A DNA stretch of 64,000 nt from an uncultured Anaerolineales bacterium (GCA_937135955.1 CAKZOB010000006.1:1-64000); one strand, 5' to 3'; counted from the first letter of the stretch, positions 1 through 8,435 are shown. Notes: generated by a model not told the origin, from the letters alone. A program made the numbers and translations.

Positions 1-206
1 CCAAGCGTGTCTGGGTTCGCCCGCCGAAGGTCACGGAAATACGCCCACTGCTGCGGGTACGTCACGCCCTTGCCCGTCTCACGGTAGACGGTGATCCGCT
101 GTTCCAACGCCGCGTTGTAAAGCGTGCGCCCCTGCCACAGCAGGAAGTCAAGCGCTCCGGCTTGCGCGTTGGTGGGATACAGACGGTACTTGTAGGTGCG
201 AATCAT
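1..206 (-). CDS. tnpB: TnpB (IS200/IS605 OrfB) RNA-guided nuclease, N-terminal part
   Basis: The reverse strand from the ATG at 206 encodes an N-terminus with the pattern MIRTYKYRLYPT, then LYNAALEQRI and GKGVTYPQQW. This is the typical start of TnpB/OrfB proteins of IS200/IS605 and IS607 elements. It stays open to the window edge, giving 68 codons of a protein that normally has about 350-450 residues, so the RuvC nuclease domain, zinc finger and right-end guide RNA lie outside the window. TnpB proteins are RNA-guided DNA endonucleases that help keep the transposon in place. No tnpA is visible here. The gene is divergent from the permease operon that follows. Whether the full gene is intact cannot be judged. 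Confidence 0.8.
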   Translation of the reverse strand, partial: MIRTYKYRLYPTNAQAGALDFLLWQGRTLYNAALEQRITVYRETGKGVTYPQQWAYFRDLRRANPDTL

Positions 207-294
207 GTGTTACTGATGTACCTATACTTGTGCTTATTATCAGGCTACAGTCTAACTGTATCACGGGAGAAGAAAGGAGGCAAGCGCCATTCCC

Positions 295-335
295 CACTGG
301 GCTAAAGCCCGGTGTCCCCTGGTGCAATTTCTATG
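295..335. repeat. Small palindromic repeat unit, copy 1
   Basis: A hairpin (ACTGGGCT / AGCCCGGT with loop AA, 295-312) is followed by a 25-nt block at 311-335 ending in GCAATTTCTATG. A related block (21 of 25 identical, all four differences transitions) occurs at 27576-27600. The unit lies between a strong ribosome-binding sequence (AGAAAGGAGG, 271-280) and the probable start of the first permease. It looks like a REP-like intergenic unit. Confidence 0.4.
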
Positions 336-1274
336 GAACATGTGGCTCCCTCGAATGTTCACCGATCCCGTAAGTGGTTGCGGGCGATCTTCCTGTCTCG
401 CCAGGGCCGCCTGAGCGACAACCTCTACGCTCTGCTTTTTCTAGGCCCAGTGCTGATCATCCTGGCCGTAGTAATTTTCTACCCCCTGGTGCGGGTGCTC
501 TCCTATAGCGTGACCAATGCCAGCCTGCTTTTCCCAAACCGCCAGGAATACATCGGCCTGGAGAACTTCGAGTACCTGCTCAACCAGGACACCATTTTCC
601 GCACCGCTGTCAAGAACACCCTGGTTTTCACTATTTCCTCGGTGATCGGGGGCTTTGTGCTGGGCTTCATGCTGGCCCTGCTCCTCAACGAGAATATCCC
701 GCTGCGCAACATCCTGCGCGGCGCGGCGCTGATTCCCTGGGTTATCCCTGGCGTCATTGTAGCGCTGATGACACTCTACATGTTCAACGGCGAAGTGGGG
801 ATCATCAACTACACGCTCAAATCAGCCGGACTTATTGACGAATTCATCCCCTGGTTTGGCAGCCTCGATCACGCCATGCTGGCTGTCATCATCGCTAACA
901 TCTGGAACCAGACGCCCTTCTATATGCTCATGCTGCTGGCCGGATTGCAGACGCGACCGGACGAATTGATGGAAGCCGCCAAGATTGACGGCGCTGGCTC
1001 GTGGGCGCGTTTCCGGCACATCACCTTGCCTCACCTGTCCAAGGTCATCATGATCATCACCGCGCTGATGGTCATCTGGAACTTCAACAACTTCGACCTG
1101 ATCTGGACGACTACGCAGGGCGGGCCGGTTAATGCCACCATGGTGCTCTCTGTCTACACCTACCGCCAGGCATTTGTGAGCTTCAACACGGGCTATGCCA
1201 GCGCTATCGCTGTGTTCTGGTTGCTTGGCCTGCTGGCTTTCTCCTATTTCTACATTCGCGCCATGGAGGGGTGA
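333..1274 (+). CDS. Carbohydrate ABC transporter permease, MalF type
   Basis: This is an inner-membrane permease of the CUT1 sugar importer family, about 313 residues with six predicted membrane segments, the first around LYALLFLGPVLIIL. The cytoplasmic EAA loop that contacts the ATPase reads ELMEAAKIDGAGSW near residue 210. The ATG at 333 is chosen; a GTG at 312 is also possible and an in-frame stop at 303 limits further extension. Neither start has a good ribosome-binding site, while a strong orphan one sits at 271-280. The MalG-type partner follows 10 bp downstream. No binding protein or ATPase gene is next to the pair, so the operon may have lost its first gene near the tnpB insertion or may rely on components elsewhere. 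The substrate is unknown. Confidence 0.85.
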   Translation: MEHVAPSNVHRSRKWLRAIFLSRQGRLSDNLYALLFLGPVLIILAVVIFYPLVRVLSYSVTNASLLFPNRQEYIGLENFEYLLNQDTIFRTAVKNTLVFTISSVIGGFVLGFMLALLLNENIPLRNILRGAALIPWVIPGVIVALMTLYMFNGEVGIINYTLKSAGLIDEFIPWFGSLDHAMLAVIIANIWNQTPFYMLMLLAGLQTRPDELMEAAKIDGAGSWARFRHITLPHLSKVIMIITALMVIWNFNNFDLIWTTTQGGPVNATMVLSVYTYRQAFVSFNTGYASAIAVFWLLGLLAFSYFYIRAMEG

Positions 1275-1284
1275 GGTGATTCGC

Positions 1285-2139
1285 ATGTTATCCCTCGATC
1301 TCGACCAGTATCCGCGCTTCAAGGCCAGCGCTACCGTCACCCTGCTGCTGATCCTGATGGTGTTCATCTTCTTTCCCACCTTCTGGATGCTTTCTACCAG
1401 CCTCAAGCCCAACGAGGATGCCTTTGCTGTGCCTCCTCAGTGGGTCCCCCGTGAGGTGACGCTGAAGAATTACCAGACCCAGATCAACGACCGCAGCGGT
1501 TTCCGCAACTACTTTCGCAACGGGGTGATTGTCTCGGCGGGCACCGCTCTGGTGTCCATCATTGTGGCCATGCCCGCCGGCTATGCCTTTGCCCGGCTGC
1601 GCTTTCGGGGCAAACGAGCGCTGTTGTTGATCATTCTCGCCTCGCAGATGTTCCCCGCCGTGATCATCGTGATCACACTCTATTCGCTCTATCGTGAAAT
1701 CCACATCCTGGATACCTATCAGGGGCTGATCCTGGCTTTCACCAGCTTCAGCATCCCTTTTTCGGTATGGATGCTACGCGGCTTCTGCGAGAGCGTGCCG
1801 GAGGAAATCGAAGAGGCGGCCTTTGTAGATGGTTGCAGCCGCCTGGGGATTCTCTGGCGCATCGTTATTCCTTTGATCAAGCCCGGCATGGTCGCTGTGG
1901 GGTTATTCTCGTTCCTCAATGCCTGGAACAATCTGCTTTTCGCGCTCAGCCTGACCACGCGGCTGGAGATGCGCACCATCCCACCGGGCTTTCTGCTCAC
2001 TTACGTGGGCGAGTTTCAGTACAAATGGTCCGATATGTTCGCCGGGTCGGCGCTGGTTTCCTTGCCGACCGTCATCTTGTTCATTGGACTACAGCGCTTC
2101 CTGGTTAAAGGGCTGATGGCCGGAGCGGTCAAGGGCTAG
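1285..2139 (+). CDS. Carbohydrate ABC transporter permease, MalG type
   Basis: Second inner-membrane subunit of the CUT1 importer, 284 residues. The start at 1285 is chosen because GGAGGGGTGAGG lies just upstream; an upstream in-frame ATG at 1195 would overlap the previous gene by 80 bp. The first membrane segment is TLLLILMVFIFFPTFW and is followed by the STSLKPNEDAF region typical of MalG proteins. The EAA loop is EEIEEAAFVDGCSRLG. The protein ends LVKGLMAGAVKG, the usual MalG-type C-terminus. It would form the heterodimeric channel with the preceding MalF-type protein. Confidence 0.88.
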   Translation: MLSLDLDQYPRFKASATVTLLLILMVFIFFPTFWMLSTSLKPNEDAFAVPPQWVPREVTLKNYQTQINDRSGFRNYFRNGVIVSAGTALVSIIVAMPAGYAFARLRFRGKRALLLIILASQMFPAVIIVITLYSLYREIHILDTYQGLILAFTSFSIPFSVWMLRGFCESVPEEIEEAAFVDGCSRLGILWRIVIPLIKPGMVAVGLFSFLNAWNNLLFALSLTTRLEMRTIPPGFLLTYVGEFQYKWSDMFAGSALVSLPTVILFIGLQRFLVKGLMAGAVKG

Positions 2140-2154
2140 CGCTCTTGAGGAACG

Positions 2155-3261
2155 GTGACGAGGGTGGATACAGGCGGTTGGTGGCCGATTGAGCTGGAAG
2201 GCAAGCCCGACTTTGAGCAAGCCATGCAGCGGGTCTATGCCTGGTATGAAGGCGAAATCCTGAATCGCGTGCCAGTGCGCTTCATGGCCCACAACGCCGC
2301 TTTCAACCTGGGCGATGCCGAGGGCAAACGTTCACCCGCAGAGCAGAAAAAACGCTGGTTCGACGTCGAGCGGCGGGTTGACGACTATGTGCGTTCGATC
2401 GAAGGCAAGCGCTTCCTGGGAGAGACATTCCCCGTCTTCGATCCCAATCTTGGCCCCGATGTGTACGCTGCCTTCTACGGGGCAGAACTGACTTTCGGCG
2501 AGGTCACCTCCTGGTCGCATCCCATCGTGCACGACTGGGACGACATGTACAGCCTGCGGCTCGACATGGACAATGAGTACTTCAAGACGATCGAGGCACT
2601 CATGCTATGCGCCATCGAGCGCTGCGCGGGCAAGGCGCTGGTGGGCTATACAGACCTGCACCCCGGCGAAGACTGCGCCATGGCCTGGCGTGGGACAGAG
2701 CAGTTCTGCCTTGATCTGTACGAAGCGCCAGACAAAGCCAGAGAGCTGATCGAGATCGCCTTCCGCGACTTCCACACCATCTACGATCACTTCGACGCCA
2801 TTCTGAAAAGTCACCGGCTGCCGTCCGTGTGCTGGATCGGGCTGCCATCGTTCGGCAAGTTCCACGTGCCAAGCTGTGACTTCTCGGCCATGATCTCCAC
2901 CGCGCATTTTGTCGAGTTCAGCCTGCCGGTGCTGCAGCGCGAAGTGAAGCCGATGACGCACAATGTCTATCACGTGGACGGGCGCGGGGTGGCCCGCCAC
3001 CTGGATTACATCCTGTCGGTACCCGAAATCAACGGCATTCAGTGGGTGCAGGAGATGGGCGAAGCCCGGCCTATCATGCAGTGGGTGCCGTTGATCAAGA
3101 GGATTCAGGCCGCGGGCAAAGGCGTGATCGTTGACTTGCAACCCCACGAACTCGAACCATTCCTGGAGGCGGTCGAGCCAAAGGGTATCTTCCTGTGGGT
3201 TGGTACAGAAGATGAGCAAGAACAACTGGCCATTCTCAAGCGGCTGGAGAAATGGCACTAG
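2155..3261 (+). CDS. Uroporphyrinogen decarboxylase (URO-D)-like protein
   Basis: A 368-residue protein starting with GTG at 2155 (GAGGA 4 nt upstream). The C-terminal half, with THNVYHVDGRG, GIQWVQEMGE and the final VEPKGIFLWVG region, fits URO-D-superfamily TIM-barrel proteins related to corrinoid-dependent methyltransferases rather than true HemE. It is not accompanied by haem-synthesis genes. It sits 15 bp after a sugar permease gene and 28 bp before a CBM9-like gene, so a role in carbohydrate or methylated-compound metabolism is more likely than tetrapyrrole synthesis. The family assignment is reasonable; the reaction is unknown. Confidence 0.7.
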   Translation: MTRVDTGGWWPIELEGKPDFEQAMQRVYAWYEGEILNRVPVRFMAHNAAFNLGDAEGKRSPAEQKKRWFDVERRVDDYVRSIEGKRFLGETFPVFDPNLGPDVYAAFYGAELTFGEVTSWSHPIVHDWDDMYSLRLDMDNEYFKTIEALMLCAIERCAGKALVGYTDLHPGEDCAMAWRGTEQFCLDLYEAPDKARELIEIAFRDFHTIYDHFDAILKSHRLPSVCWIGLPSFGKFHVPSCDFSAMISTAHFVEFSLPVLQREVKPMTHNVYHVDGRGVARHLDYILSVPEINGIQWVQEMGEARPIMQWVPLIKRIQAAGKGVIVDLQPHELEPFLEAVEPKGIFLWVGTEDEQEQLAILKRLEKWH

Positions 3262-3289
3262 TATCACCTGTCGCCGTGGAGGAAAGCCC

Positions 3290-4135
3290 ATGAGTTCCCA
3301 CGCTGGCTGTCCGGCAAATGATATTGCTCGCTACACCTGCTACCGCACGCGCGAAGCCATCCAGGTTGACGGTCGCCTCGACGAAACCGCTTGGCAGAAG
3401 GCCCCCCGCTCGCCTCGCTTCGTGGACATGGTGACTGGAGACCCCGGTTTCTTCGATACGCGGGCAGCCGCCCTGTGGGACGAACACTACCTCTATATGG
3501 CGTTCTGGCTCGAAGAGCCGTTCGTTGAGGCGATGCTCACCGAACGAGACTCGTTGATCTTCAACGAGAACGACGTAGAAGTGTTCATTGACGGCGGTGA
3601 TTGCTACTACGAGTTCGAGATCAATGCACTTGGCACGGTCTACGAGGTGTTCTTCATCTGGCAGGATGCGTACACGCGAGGCAGTCGTTTCGATGTGCCG
3701 GAATTCGATCTGTTGAGCCGCAAGGTGCTATCGTTTGGGGGCAATTACGACCGGCAGCCGCAAACTTTCTGGTGGGGGACGCATCCCCGTAAGTGCCGCT
3801 GGGCCTTCCTGGATTGGGACTTCCCTGGCCTGCGCTCCGCGGTGCACGTGGACGGCGTCCTCAACGATCGTTCGGTCATCAGCAAGGGCTGGACGGTCGA
3901 GCTGGCCTTTCCCTGGGAGGGGATGAAATGGCTGGCCAACGGGCGCTCCCTACCTCCCAGAGAAGGGGATGTCTGGCGTATTTTCTTCGGGCGTTTCGAG
4001 AAACTCTGCCCTGGCGGTACCGAGTTGCAGCCACATCCGGCCTGGGTATGGAGCAGGCACGGCGTGGCCGATACTCATCTGCCTGAGTGTTTCCCCTACC
4101 TCACCTTCACCGAGGCTTTTGTAGAAGACCTGTAG
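3290..4135 (+). CDS. CBM9-like carbohydrate-binding protein
   Basis: 281 residues. The ATG at 3290 is chosen over an upstream in-frame ATG at 3131 because GTGGAGGAAAG precedes it and the upstream start would lie deep inside the URO-D-like gene. The pattern IQVDGRLDETAWQKAP near the N-terminus, followed by AAALWDEHYLYMAF and ENDVEVFIDGGDCYYEFEIN, is characteristic of the family-9 carbohydrate-binding fold found both in glycoside hydrolases and as stand-alone proteins. No signal peptide is visible, so it appears cytoplasmic. It is the last solid gene of the permease operon. Its ligand is unknown. Confidence 0.75.
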   Translation: MSSHAGCPANDIARYTCYRTREAIQVDGRLDETAWQKAPRSPRFVDMVTGDPGFFDTRAAALWDEHYLYMAFWLEEPFVEAMLTERDSLIFNENDVEVFIDGGDCYYEFEINALGTVYEVFFIWQDAYTRGSRFDVPEFDLLSRKVLSFGGNYDRQPQTFWWGTHPRKCRWAFLDWDFPGLRSAVHVDGVLNDRSVISKGWTVELAFPWEGMKWLANGRSLPPREGDVWRIFFGRFEKLCPGGTELQPHPAWVWSRHGVADTHLPECFPYLTFTEAFVEDL

Positions 4136-4197
4136 CACTTCTCACCCCCTCTTCCGGCGACCTGGCCAGCCGTCTTGAAGCGTCTCTTCAGCCAGAC

Positions 4198-4404
4198 GTG
4201 TTAGGGGGTAACCATGTCCATATCGTCAACGAACGGATTGCCCGCACCCTGGGGGCGAGCCATCGCAGCGTCATCAATTGGGTCACCGCCTATATCGCTG
4301 CCTCGTGCCTGAAACATTCCATCTACGGCGACTTCAACCTGGTGACAGTCGAAGAAGTGAAGAAGCTCATGGCGGGCGACGCCTCCGGGCGCGTTTCGCG
4401 CTAG
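4198..4404 (+). CDS. Small hypothetical protein or gene remnant, helix-turn-helix-like
   Basis: An open frame whose conserved-looking part is NERIARTLGASHRSV followed by NLVTVEEVKKLM, which resembles a helix-turn-helix. A GTG at 4198 would give about 68 residues; the frame is open from upstream of 4087 and overlaps the CBM9-like gene. No ribosome-binding site precedes the possible starts. It ends overlapping the 3' end of rimO tail to tail. It may be a real small regulator or the 3' end of a degraded gene; I do not recognise it. Confidence 0.33.
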   Translation: MLGGNHVHIVNERIARTLGASHRSVINWVTAYIAASCLKHSIYGDFNLVTVEEVKKLMAGDASGRVSR

Positions 4405-5831
4405 CGCTGCCAGCCGTCTGGCCCCAACACCGCCCCCGGCCTGATGACCCGCTGCGGCACCAGGTCGGGAGTGGCGACCAGATCGTAGGTCAGCGCGCCG
4501 GTCACGCGCACCGGCACGATCTTTCCCTGTGGTAACTCGCCCTCGACCAGCACATAGCCGTCAATCTCTGGCGCGTCACGGTAGGAGCGCGCCAGGGTGA
4601 TGATCTGGCCGGTGGGCGTGCCGTCCTCGGTGGTGGCTTCAGCCTGTCCTTCCACCAGCACGTCCAGCGTCTGCCCGACAAACGCCTGGTTGCGGGCCAG
4701 GCTGATCGGCTGTTGCACGTTCATCAGCAGGTCGTGGCGGGCGATCTTCACATCCTCGTCCACCTGATCGGCCAACTCGGCGGACGGCGTGCCCGGCTCG
4801 AAACTGTAGGTGAAGCAACCCACCCGGTCGAACTGCATCTCCTCGACGAAGCGCAGCAGCGTCTCGAACTCCTCGTCCGTCTCGCCCGGATAGCCGACAA
4901 TGAAAGTGGTGCGGATGGCCAGGCGGGGCATGGCCGCGCGCATTTTGGCGACCGTCTCGCGCACCCAGTCTACATTGGCCGGGCGGCGCATGCGCAGCAG
5001 GGTGCGCCGATCGGCGTGCTGCAAGGGGATGTCCAGATAGGGCAGAATCTGCGGATGTGCCGCCATGGTCTCGATCAGCCGGTCAGTGACGTAGCCGGGG
5101 TAGGCGTACATGATGCGAATCCAGGGTACGTCAGGCACGGCGGCGACCAGTCGCTCCAGCAACACCGCCAATCCATCCTTGAGGCCCAGGTCATAGCCGT
5201 AGTCGGTGGTGTCCTGGGCGATCAGGATCAGTTCCTGCACGCCCTGGTCGCGCAGCGCGCGCGCCTCGTCCAGGATGCGATCCAGGGGGCGGCTGACGGC
5301 GGTGCCTTTGATGGCGGGAATGGCGCAAAAGGCGCACGGGCGGCGGCAGCCGTCGGCGATCTTCAGATAGGCGCTTGCGCCCTGCACAGCGACACGCCGC
5401 ACACCGCGTTCATCCGTCCCCACCGTGAGCGCTTCGTCGGGCAGGTGATAGAGCGGCTGCGGATGTTTGCGGTCGCGCAGGCGGCGCACCAGGTCTACGA
5501 TGTCCATCCAGCGCCGTGTGCCAATCACCCCGTCCAGCCCTGGCACCTGCCGCGGCAGGTCGCGCCCGTAGCGTTGCGACAGGCAACCGGCGGCGATCAG
5601 ATATTGGTTGGGGCGTTTGTGCGCAGCCAGTTCGCGCAGGGCTTCCAGCGACTCTTCGCGCGCAGAGGCGATGAAACCGCAGGTGTTGACGATCAACACC
5701 TCGGCGCGCTGCGGCAGATCAGTGCCCCGCAGACCCGCTTCTTCCAGCAGAGCAGCCATAGATTCAGCGTCCACGGTGTTCTTGGAACAGCCAAGGCTGA
5801 GCAGATAGTAGGTGTCTTTGCACCTGGCCAT
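4401..5831 (-). CDS. rimO: Ribosomal protein S12 methylthiotransferase RimO
   Basis: A radical-SAM enzyme that adds a methylthio group to the conserved aspartate of ribosomal protein S12. The start at 5831 gives 476 residues, close to the usual 430-450; a longer in-frame version to 5897 has no family support. The N-terminal MTTase domain begins YLLSLGCSKNTVDAE with the first cluster cysteine at residue 15. The radical-SAM motif is CRRPCAFC, followed by the RimO-typical QELILIAQDTTDYG. A C-terminal TRAM domain ends the protein (VLVEGQAEA, then GYVLVEGELPQG). RimO rather than MiaB is supported by the GCSKN and AQDTTDYG signatures. It is transcribed away from the dehydrogenase gene, with a repeat element between. 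Confidence 0.93.
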   Translation of the reverse strand: MARCKDTYYLLSLGCSKNTVDAESMAALLEEAGLRGTDLPQRAEVLIVNTCGFIASAREESLEALRELAAHKRPNQYLIAAGCLSQRYGRDLPRQVPGLDGVIGTRRWMDIVDLVRRLRDRKHPQPLYHLPDEALTVGTDERGVRRVAVQGASAYLKIADGCRRPCAFCAIPAIKGTAVSRPLDRILDEARALRDQGVQELILIAQDTTDYGYDLGLKDGLAVLLERLVAAVPDVPWIRIMYAYPGYVTDRLIETMAAHPQILPYLDIPLQHADRRTLLRMRRPANVDWVRETVAKMRAAMPRLAIRTTFIVGYPGETDEEFETLLRFVEEMQFDRVGCFTYSFEPGTPSAELADQVDEDVKIARHDLLMNVQQPISLARNQAFVGQTLDVLVEGQAEATTEDGTPTGQIITLARSYRDAPEIDGYVLVEGELPQGKIVPVRVTGALTYDLVATPDLVPQRVIRPGAVLGPDGWQR

Positions 5832-5934
5832 GCGCACGGATCGCTTTCCACTCTGATTTTTGTTGATGACGATTGGCGAAATCGCCGGGCCAATCATAGC
5901 GCAGCCGGTGCCGGGCGTCGAGGGTAGGTTATCT

Positions 5935-6061
5935 GGGGTGCGTGCAAAGGCTGTCAGCGACTTTGCTTTGCCCGGCGACTCTCATCCCGCGCTGCGGGCG
6001 AAGGGGAGCACTCGCGCGCGAGAGAGAAAGCAAGTCCCCTCGCCCCGCGACGCAGAACGAG
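5935..6061 (+). repeat. MITE-like dispersed repeat, copy A (partial)
   Basis: It begins GGGGTGCGTGCAAAGG, continues TGTCAGCGACTTTGC and includes AAGTCCCCTCGCCCCGCG near its right end. Closely related sequence occurs at 37621-37827 in the same orientation and at 49905-50067 inverted. Copy A lacks the right terminal inverted repeat seen in copy B. It lies between the start of rimO and the stop of the dehydrogenase gene. Confidence 0.6.
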
Positions 6062-6112
6062 ATTGTGGACTGGCGCGTGGCCCTCTGGCAGAGGAACAGC
6101 CGATGACGCGCT

Positions 6113-7165
6113 CTAGTCGTAGGTCAGCACTACCTTGACCACTTCGTCCGGGTGCCGATCGATCAGCTCGTAAGCCTCCGCGGCGCGCTCGAAGGGAAAG
6201 CGGTGCGTGATCAGACCGTCGGTGCGCAGGCGACCGCTCGCCAGCAATTCGACCGCCGTCGCGTGCACGCGGGCGCGATCCCAGGCCGGGTAGTCGCGGT
6301 GCGGGCAGCCCCATACGCCCATGCTGGAGATCAGCGTCAGGCGGTTGTGATGCCACTCCTCGCCCAGGCGCAGGGCTGTCGCACCGCCCTGATAGAAGCC
6401 CCCCGCCACCACTGTCCCGGCCACGCGCACGCTGCGCATGGCCTCGTGCAGGGCCGCGTCATGACCCGCCAGCTCGATGGCCACGTCCACGCCGCGCTGT
6501 GGACTGGCGGACTTGATCGCCAGGGCCACGTCACCGGCAGCGGGGTCAAGCGTCCGATCCGCGCCGAACTGCTCGGCCAGGGCGCGTCGGCGCGGCAAGG
6601 GGTCTACGGCGTCAATCCACAAGGCTCCGTCCAGGCGGGCCAACTGCACGGCCAGCAGACCGATCACCCCCAGCCCGAAGATCGCCACGCGGTCGCCTAG
6701 CTTGATATGCGCGTCGTGCACAGCCTGCAACGCTACCCCCGCCAGCGCCAGCATCACGGCGGCATCCGGCGTGATAGTGGATGGTAGCGGCTCGACTCTG
6801 CCGATCATGGTCAATTCGGCAGGGCGGGTGATGTGCATCTCGCTGTGACTGTAGGGCAGGTGAATCAGGTCGCCGACGGCGAAACCGGACACGTCCGGCC
6901 CCACTTCGGTGATCTGTCCCACCCACTCGTAGCCCAGCGCAGCCGGATAGAGCGCCCCCTCTTCGGCGGGTAGGAACAGGCGCAGGTCGGGGTCGAAACG
7001 CCGGTGGTGAAAAGGCGCAGTGCCGCGGTAGAGGTTGAGTTCGGTGCCGTGACTGATGCCGCTGAGCACTGCCCGCGCCCGTATTTCGCCCGCCTGAAGG
7101 GGACGTTCCTCGGCGGACACCAACGCGATCTGACGCGGGCCGATCAACTGAAGTGCGCGTGCCAT
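6113..7165 (-). CDS. MDR-superfamily (zinc-type alcohol dehydrogenase-like) oxidoreductase
   Basis: 350 residues of the medium-chain dehydrogenase/reductase fold. The N-terminal GroES-like domain contains SGISHGTELNLYRG and LGYEWVGQITEVG; the Rossmann domain has the nucleotide-binding motif FGLGVIGLLAVQLARL near residue 165. The cysteine-rich structural zinc loop of classical alcohol dehydrogenases is absent, and the usual catalytic zinc cysteine position reads Ser-Gly-Ile-Ser-His, so the metal site appears altered. It is followed downstream by rimO and preceded 27 bp upstream by the nitrilase-family gene, with which it is probably cotranscribed. Substrate unknown. Confidence 0.8.
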   Translation of the reverse strand: MARALQLIGPRQIALVSAEERPLQAGEIRARAVLSGISHGTELNLYRGTAPFHHRRFDPDLRLFLPAEEGALYPAALGYEWVGQITEVGPDVSGFAVGDLIHLPYSHSEMHITRPAELTMIGRVEPLPSTITPDAAVMLALAGVALQAVHDAHIKLGDRVAIFGLGVIGLLAVQLARLDGALWIDAVDPLPRRRALAEQFGADRTLDPAAGDVALAIKSASPQRGVDVAIELAGHDAALHEAMRSVRVAGTVVAGGFYQGGATALRLGEEWHHNRLTLISSMGVWGCPHRDYPAWDRARVHATAVELLASGRLRTDGLITHRFPFERAAEAYELIDRHPDEVVKVVLTYD

Positions 7166-7192
7166 AATCGCCTCCTCAGCAGGTGCAGAGCG

Positions 7193-8065
7193 CTAGCGGT
7201 TACCGTGCGGCGTATCGTCCAGGATGCGCGCCAGCTCGCGCATCATCAGGCCGGTGCGTTCGTCGCGCAGCAGGGGCAGCCGGTAGCGCGTGCGGTGCAA
7301 CTGATTCAGGTCGAACGAACCCACTATCAGGGCTTCTTCGAAATATGGCCCCTGGAACAGGAATTCACCGTTGGGGTCGGCCACTGAACTGCCGCCCCAG
7401 AAGTTCAGCCCGTCCTCGAAGCCGACGCGGTTGCAGTGAATGACGAAGTTGGTGAACAGGCTGGCGTAGGCCCGGTTGACCAGTTCGACCCAGCGGGCGC
7501 TGTGCAGGCGCGGGTCTTCGTCCAGGCCACGCCCTGGGCTGGCGCTGTGCAGCAACAACACGTCCGCTCCGTCCAGCCACAGCAGGTAAGGCGGCGAAGC
7601 GTGCCAGAAGTCCTCACAGATCAGCATCCCCACCCGCCCGAAGCGCGTTTCGAAGGCGCGCACGCTGTCGCCCCAGGCAAAGTAGCGCCCCTCGTCGAAC
7701 ATGCCGTAGGTCGGCAGATAGACCTTGCGATGCACATGCACGATCGCGCCATCGCTCAGGTACGCCTGCGAGATAAAGAAACGATGCCGCCGGTCTTCCT
7801 CGACGAAGCCCACTGTCACGTCCAGTCCCAGGCGGCGCGTAGCGGCCAGCAGCGGGCCGAAGGTGGGATCGTCGGGGCTGGGCGCAATGGCCAGCTCGTA
7901 GACCATGTCTTGCAGGTAGTAACCGGTCAGCGACAGTTCCGGGAACATCAGCAATTGCACGCCCTGCGCTGCCGCCTCTTCCATCCGCGCCAGGTGTTTT
8001 TCCAGGTTGGCGGGCACGTCGCCCAGTTTGGGGCTGATCTGCGCCAGCCCTAGCGTCACTTTCAT
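7193..8065 (-). CDS. Carbon-nitrogen hydrolase (nitrilase superfamily)
   Basis: 290 residues with the Glu-Lys-Cys catalytic triad of the nitrilase superfamily: E43 in FPELSLTGYY, K114 in HRKVYLPTYGMF and C150 in LICEDFWH. The motifs are closest to the glutaminase-domain or amidase branch (as in the N-terminal part of NAD synthetase) rather than true nitrilases. No NAD synthetase domain follows. It hydrolyses an amide or carbamoyl C-N bond; the substrate cannot be deduced. It is probably the first gene of an operon with the MDR dehydrogenase, 27 bp apart. Confidence 0.85.
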   Translation of the reverse strand: MKVTLGLAQISPKLGDVPANLEKHLARMEEAAAQGVQLLMFPELSLTGYYLQDMVYELAIAPSPDDPTFGPLLAATRRLGLDVTVGFVEEDRRHRFFISQAYLSDGAIVHVHRKVYLPTYGMFDEGRYFAWGDSVRAFETRFGRVGMLICEDFWHASPPYLLWLDGADVLLLHSASPGRGLDEDPRLHSARWVELVNRAYASLFTNFVIHCNRVGFEDGLNFWGGSSVADPNGEFLFQGPYFEEALIVGSFDLNQLHRTRYRLPLLRDERTGLMMRELARILDDTPHGNR

Positions 8066-8435
8066 CGCTCTCTAGCCTCTCTTCAGCACACGACATACCT
8101 GCTATCAAGAGTGTGCCCGAAACGCGCGTTTGCTGCCACTGCGCGCGGGGGTATGGGTGCACTTCACGAGAGTTCACACCAGGGAAACGGCTTTAGAAAT
8201 CCGCCTTAGTTCGCCTCTCGGCGTGGACTAAACTGAAATGTGACCTTCCCTACAGTTCCCCGGACACCAGGGAATATCGTAGACTGCAATCTGGAAGAAG
8301 AAGGGGACGGGAATGAGGAGCCAGCGGATGCGGCAACTGCCCGGTACGCTGCGCACAGGCCCGGCGGGCGGTTGCCGTCGCTACCAGCGCCCGCTGAGCG
8401 CCCGCCGAGCCTGATTGTTCCCAGGCCAGCAACAC
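8066..8435. other. Intergenic region with a GC-rich hairpin
   Basis: 370 bp between two minus-strand genes. It holds a perfect 9-bp inverted repeat (CGGCGGGCG at 8362-8370 and CGCCCGCCG at 8399-8407) just downstream of the araC-type gene, possibly a transcription stop without a U-run, and a 9-bp direct repeat AGCGCCCGC at 8386 and 8397. No convincing open frame was found. The promoter of the nitrilase-dehydrogenase operon should lie here but I see no consensus. Confidence 0.4.

Noticed and set aside
2155-3261. Assignment of the URO-D-like gene as hemE
   Set aside because: The conserved N-terminal substrate motif of HemE is absent and the context is a sugar operon.
6113-7165. Assignment of the dehydrogenase as BchC of bacteriochlorophyll synthesis
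   Set aside because: It belongs to the same broad superfamily but there are no other photosynthesis genes and no specific motif.
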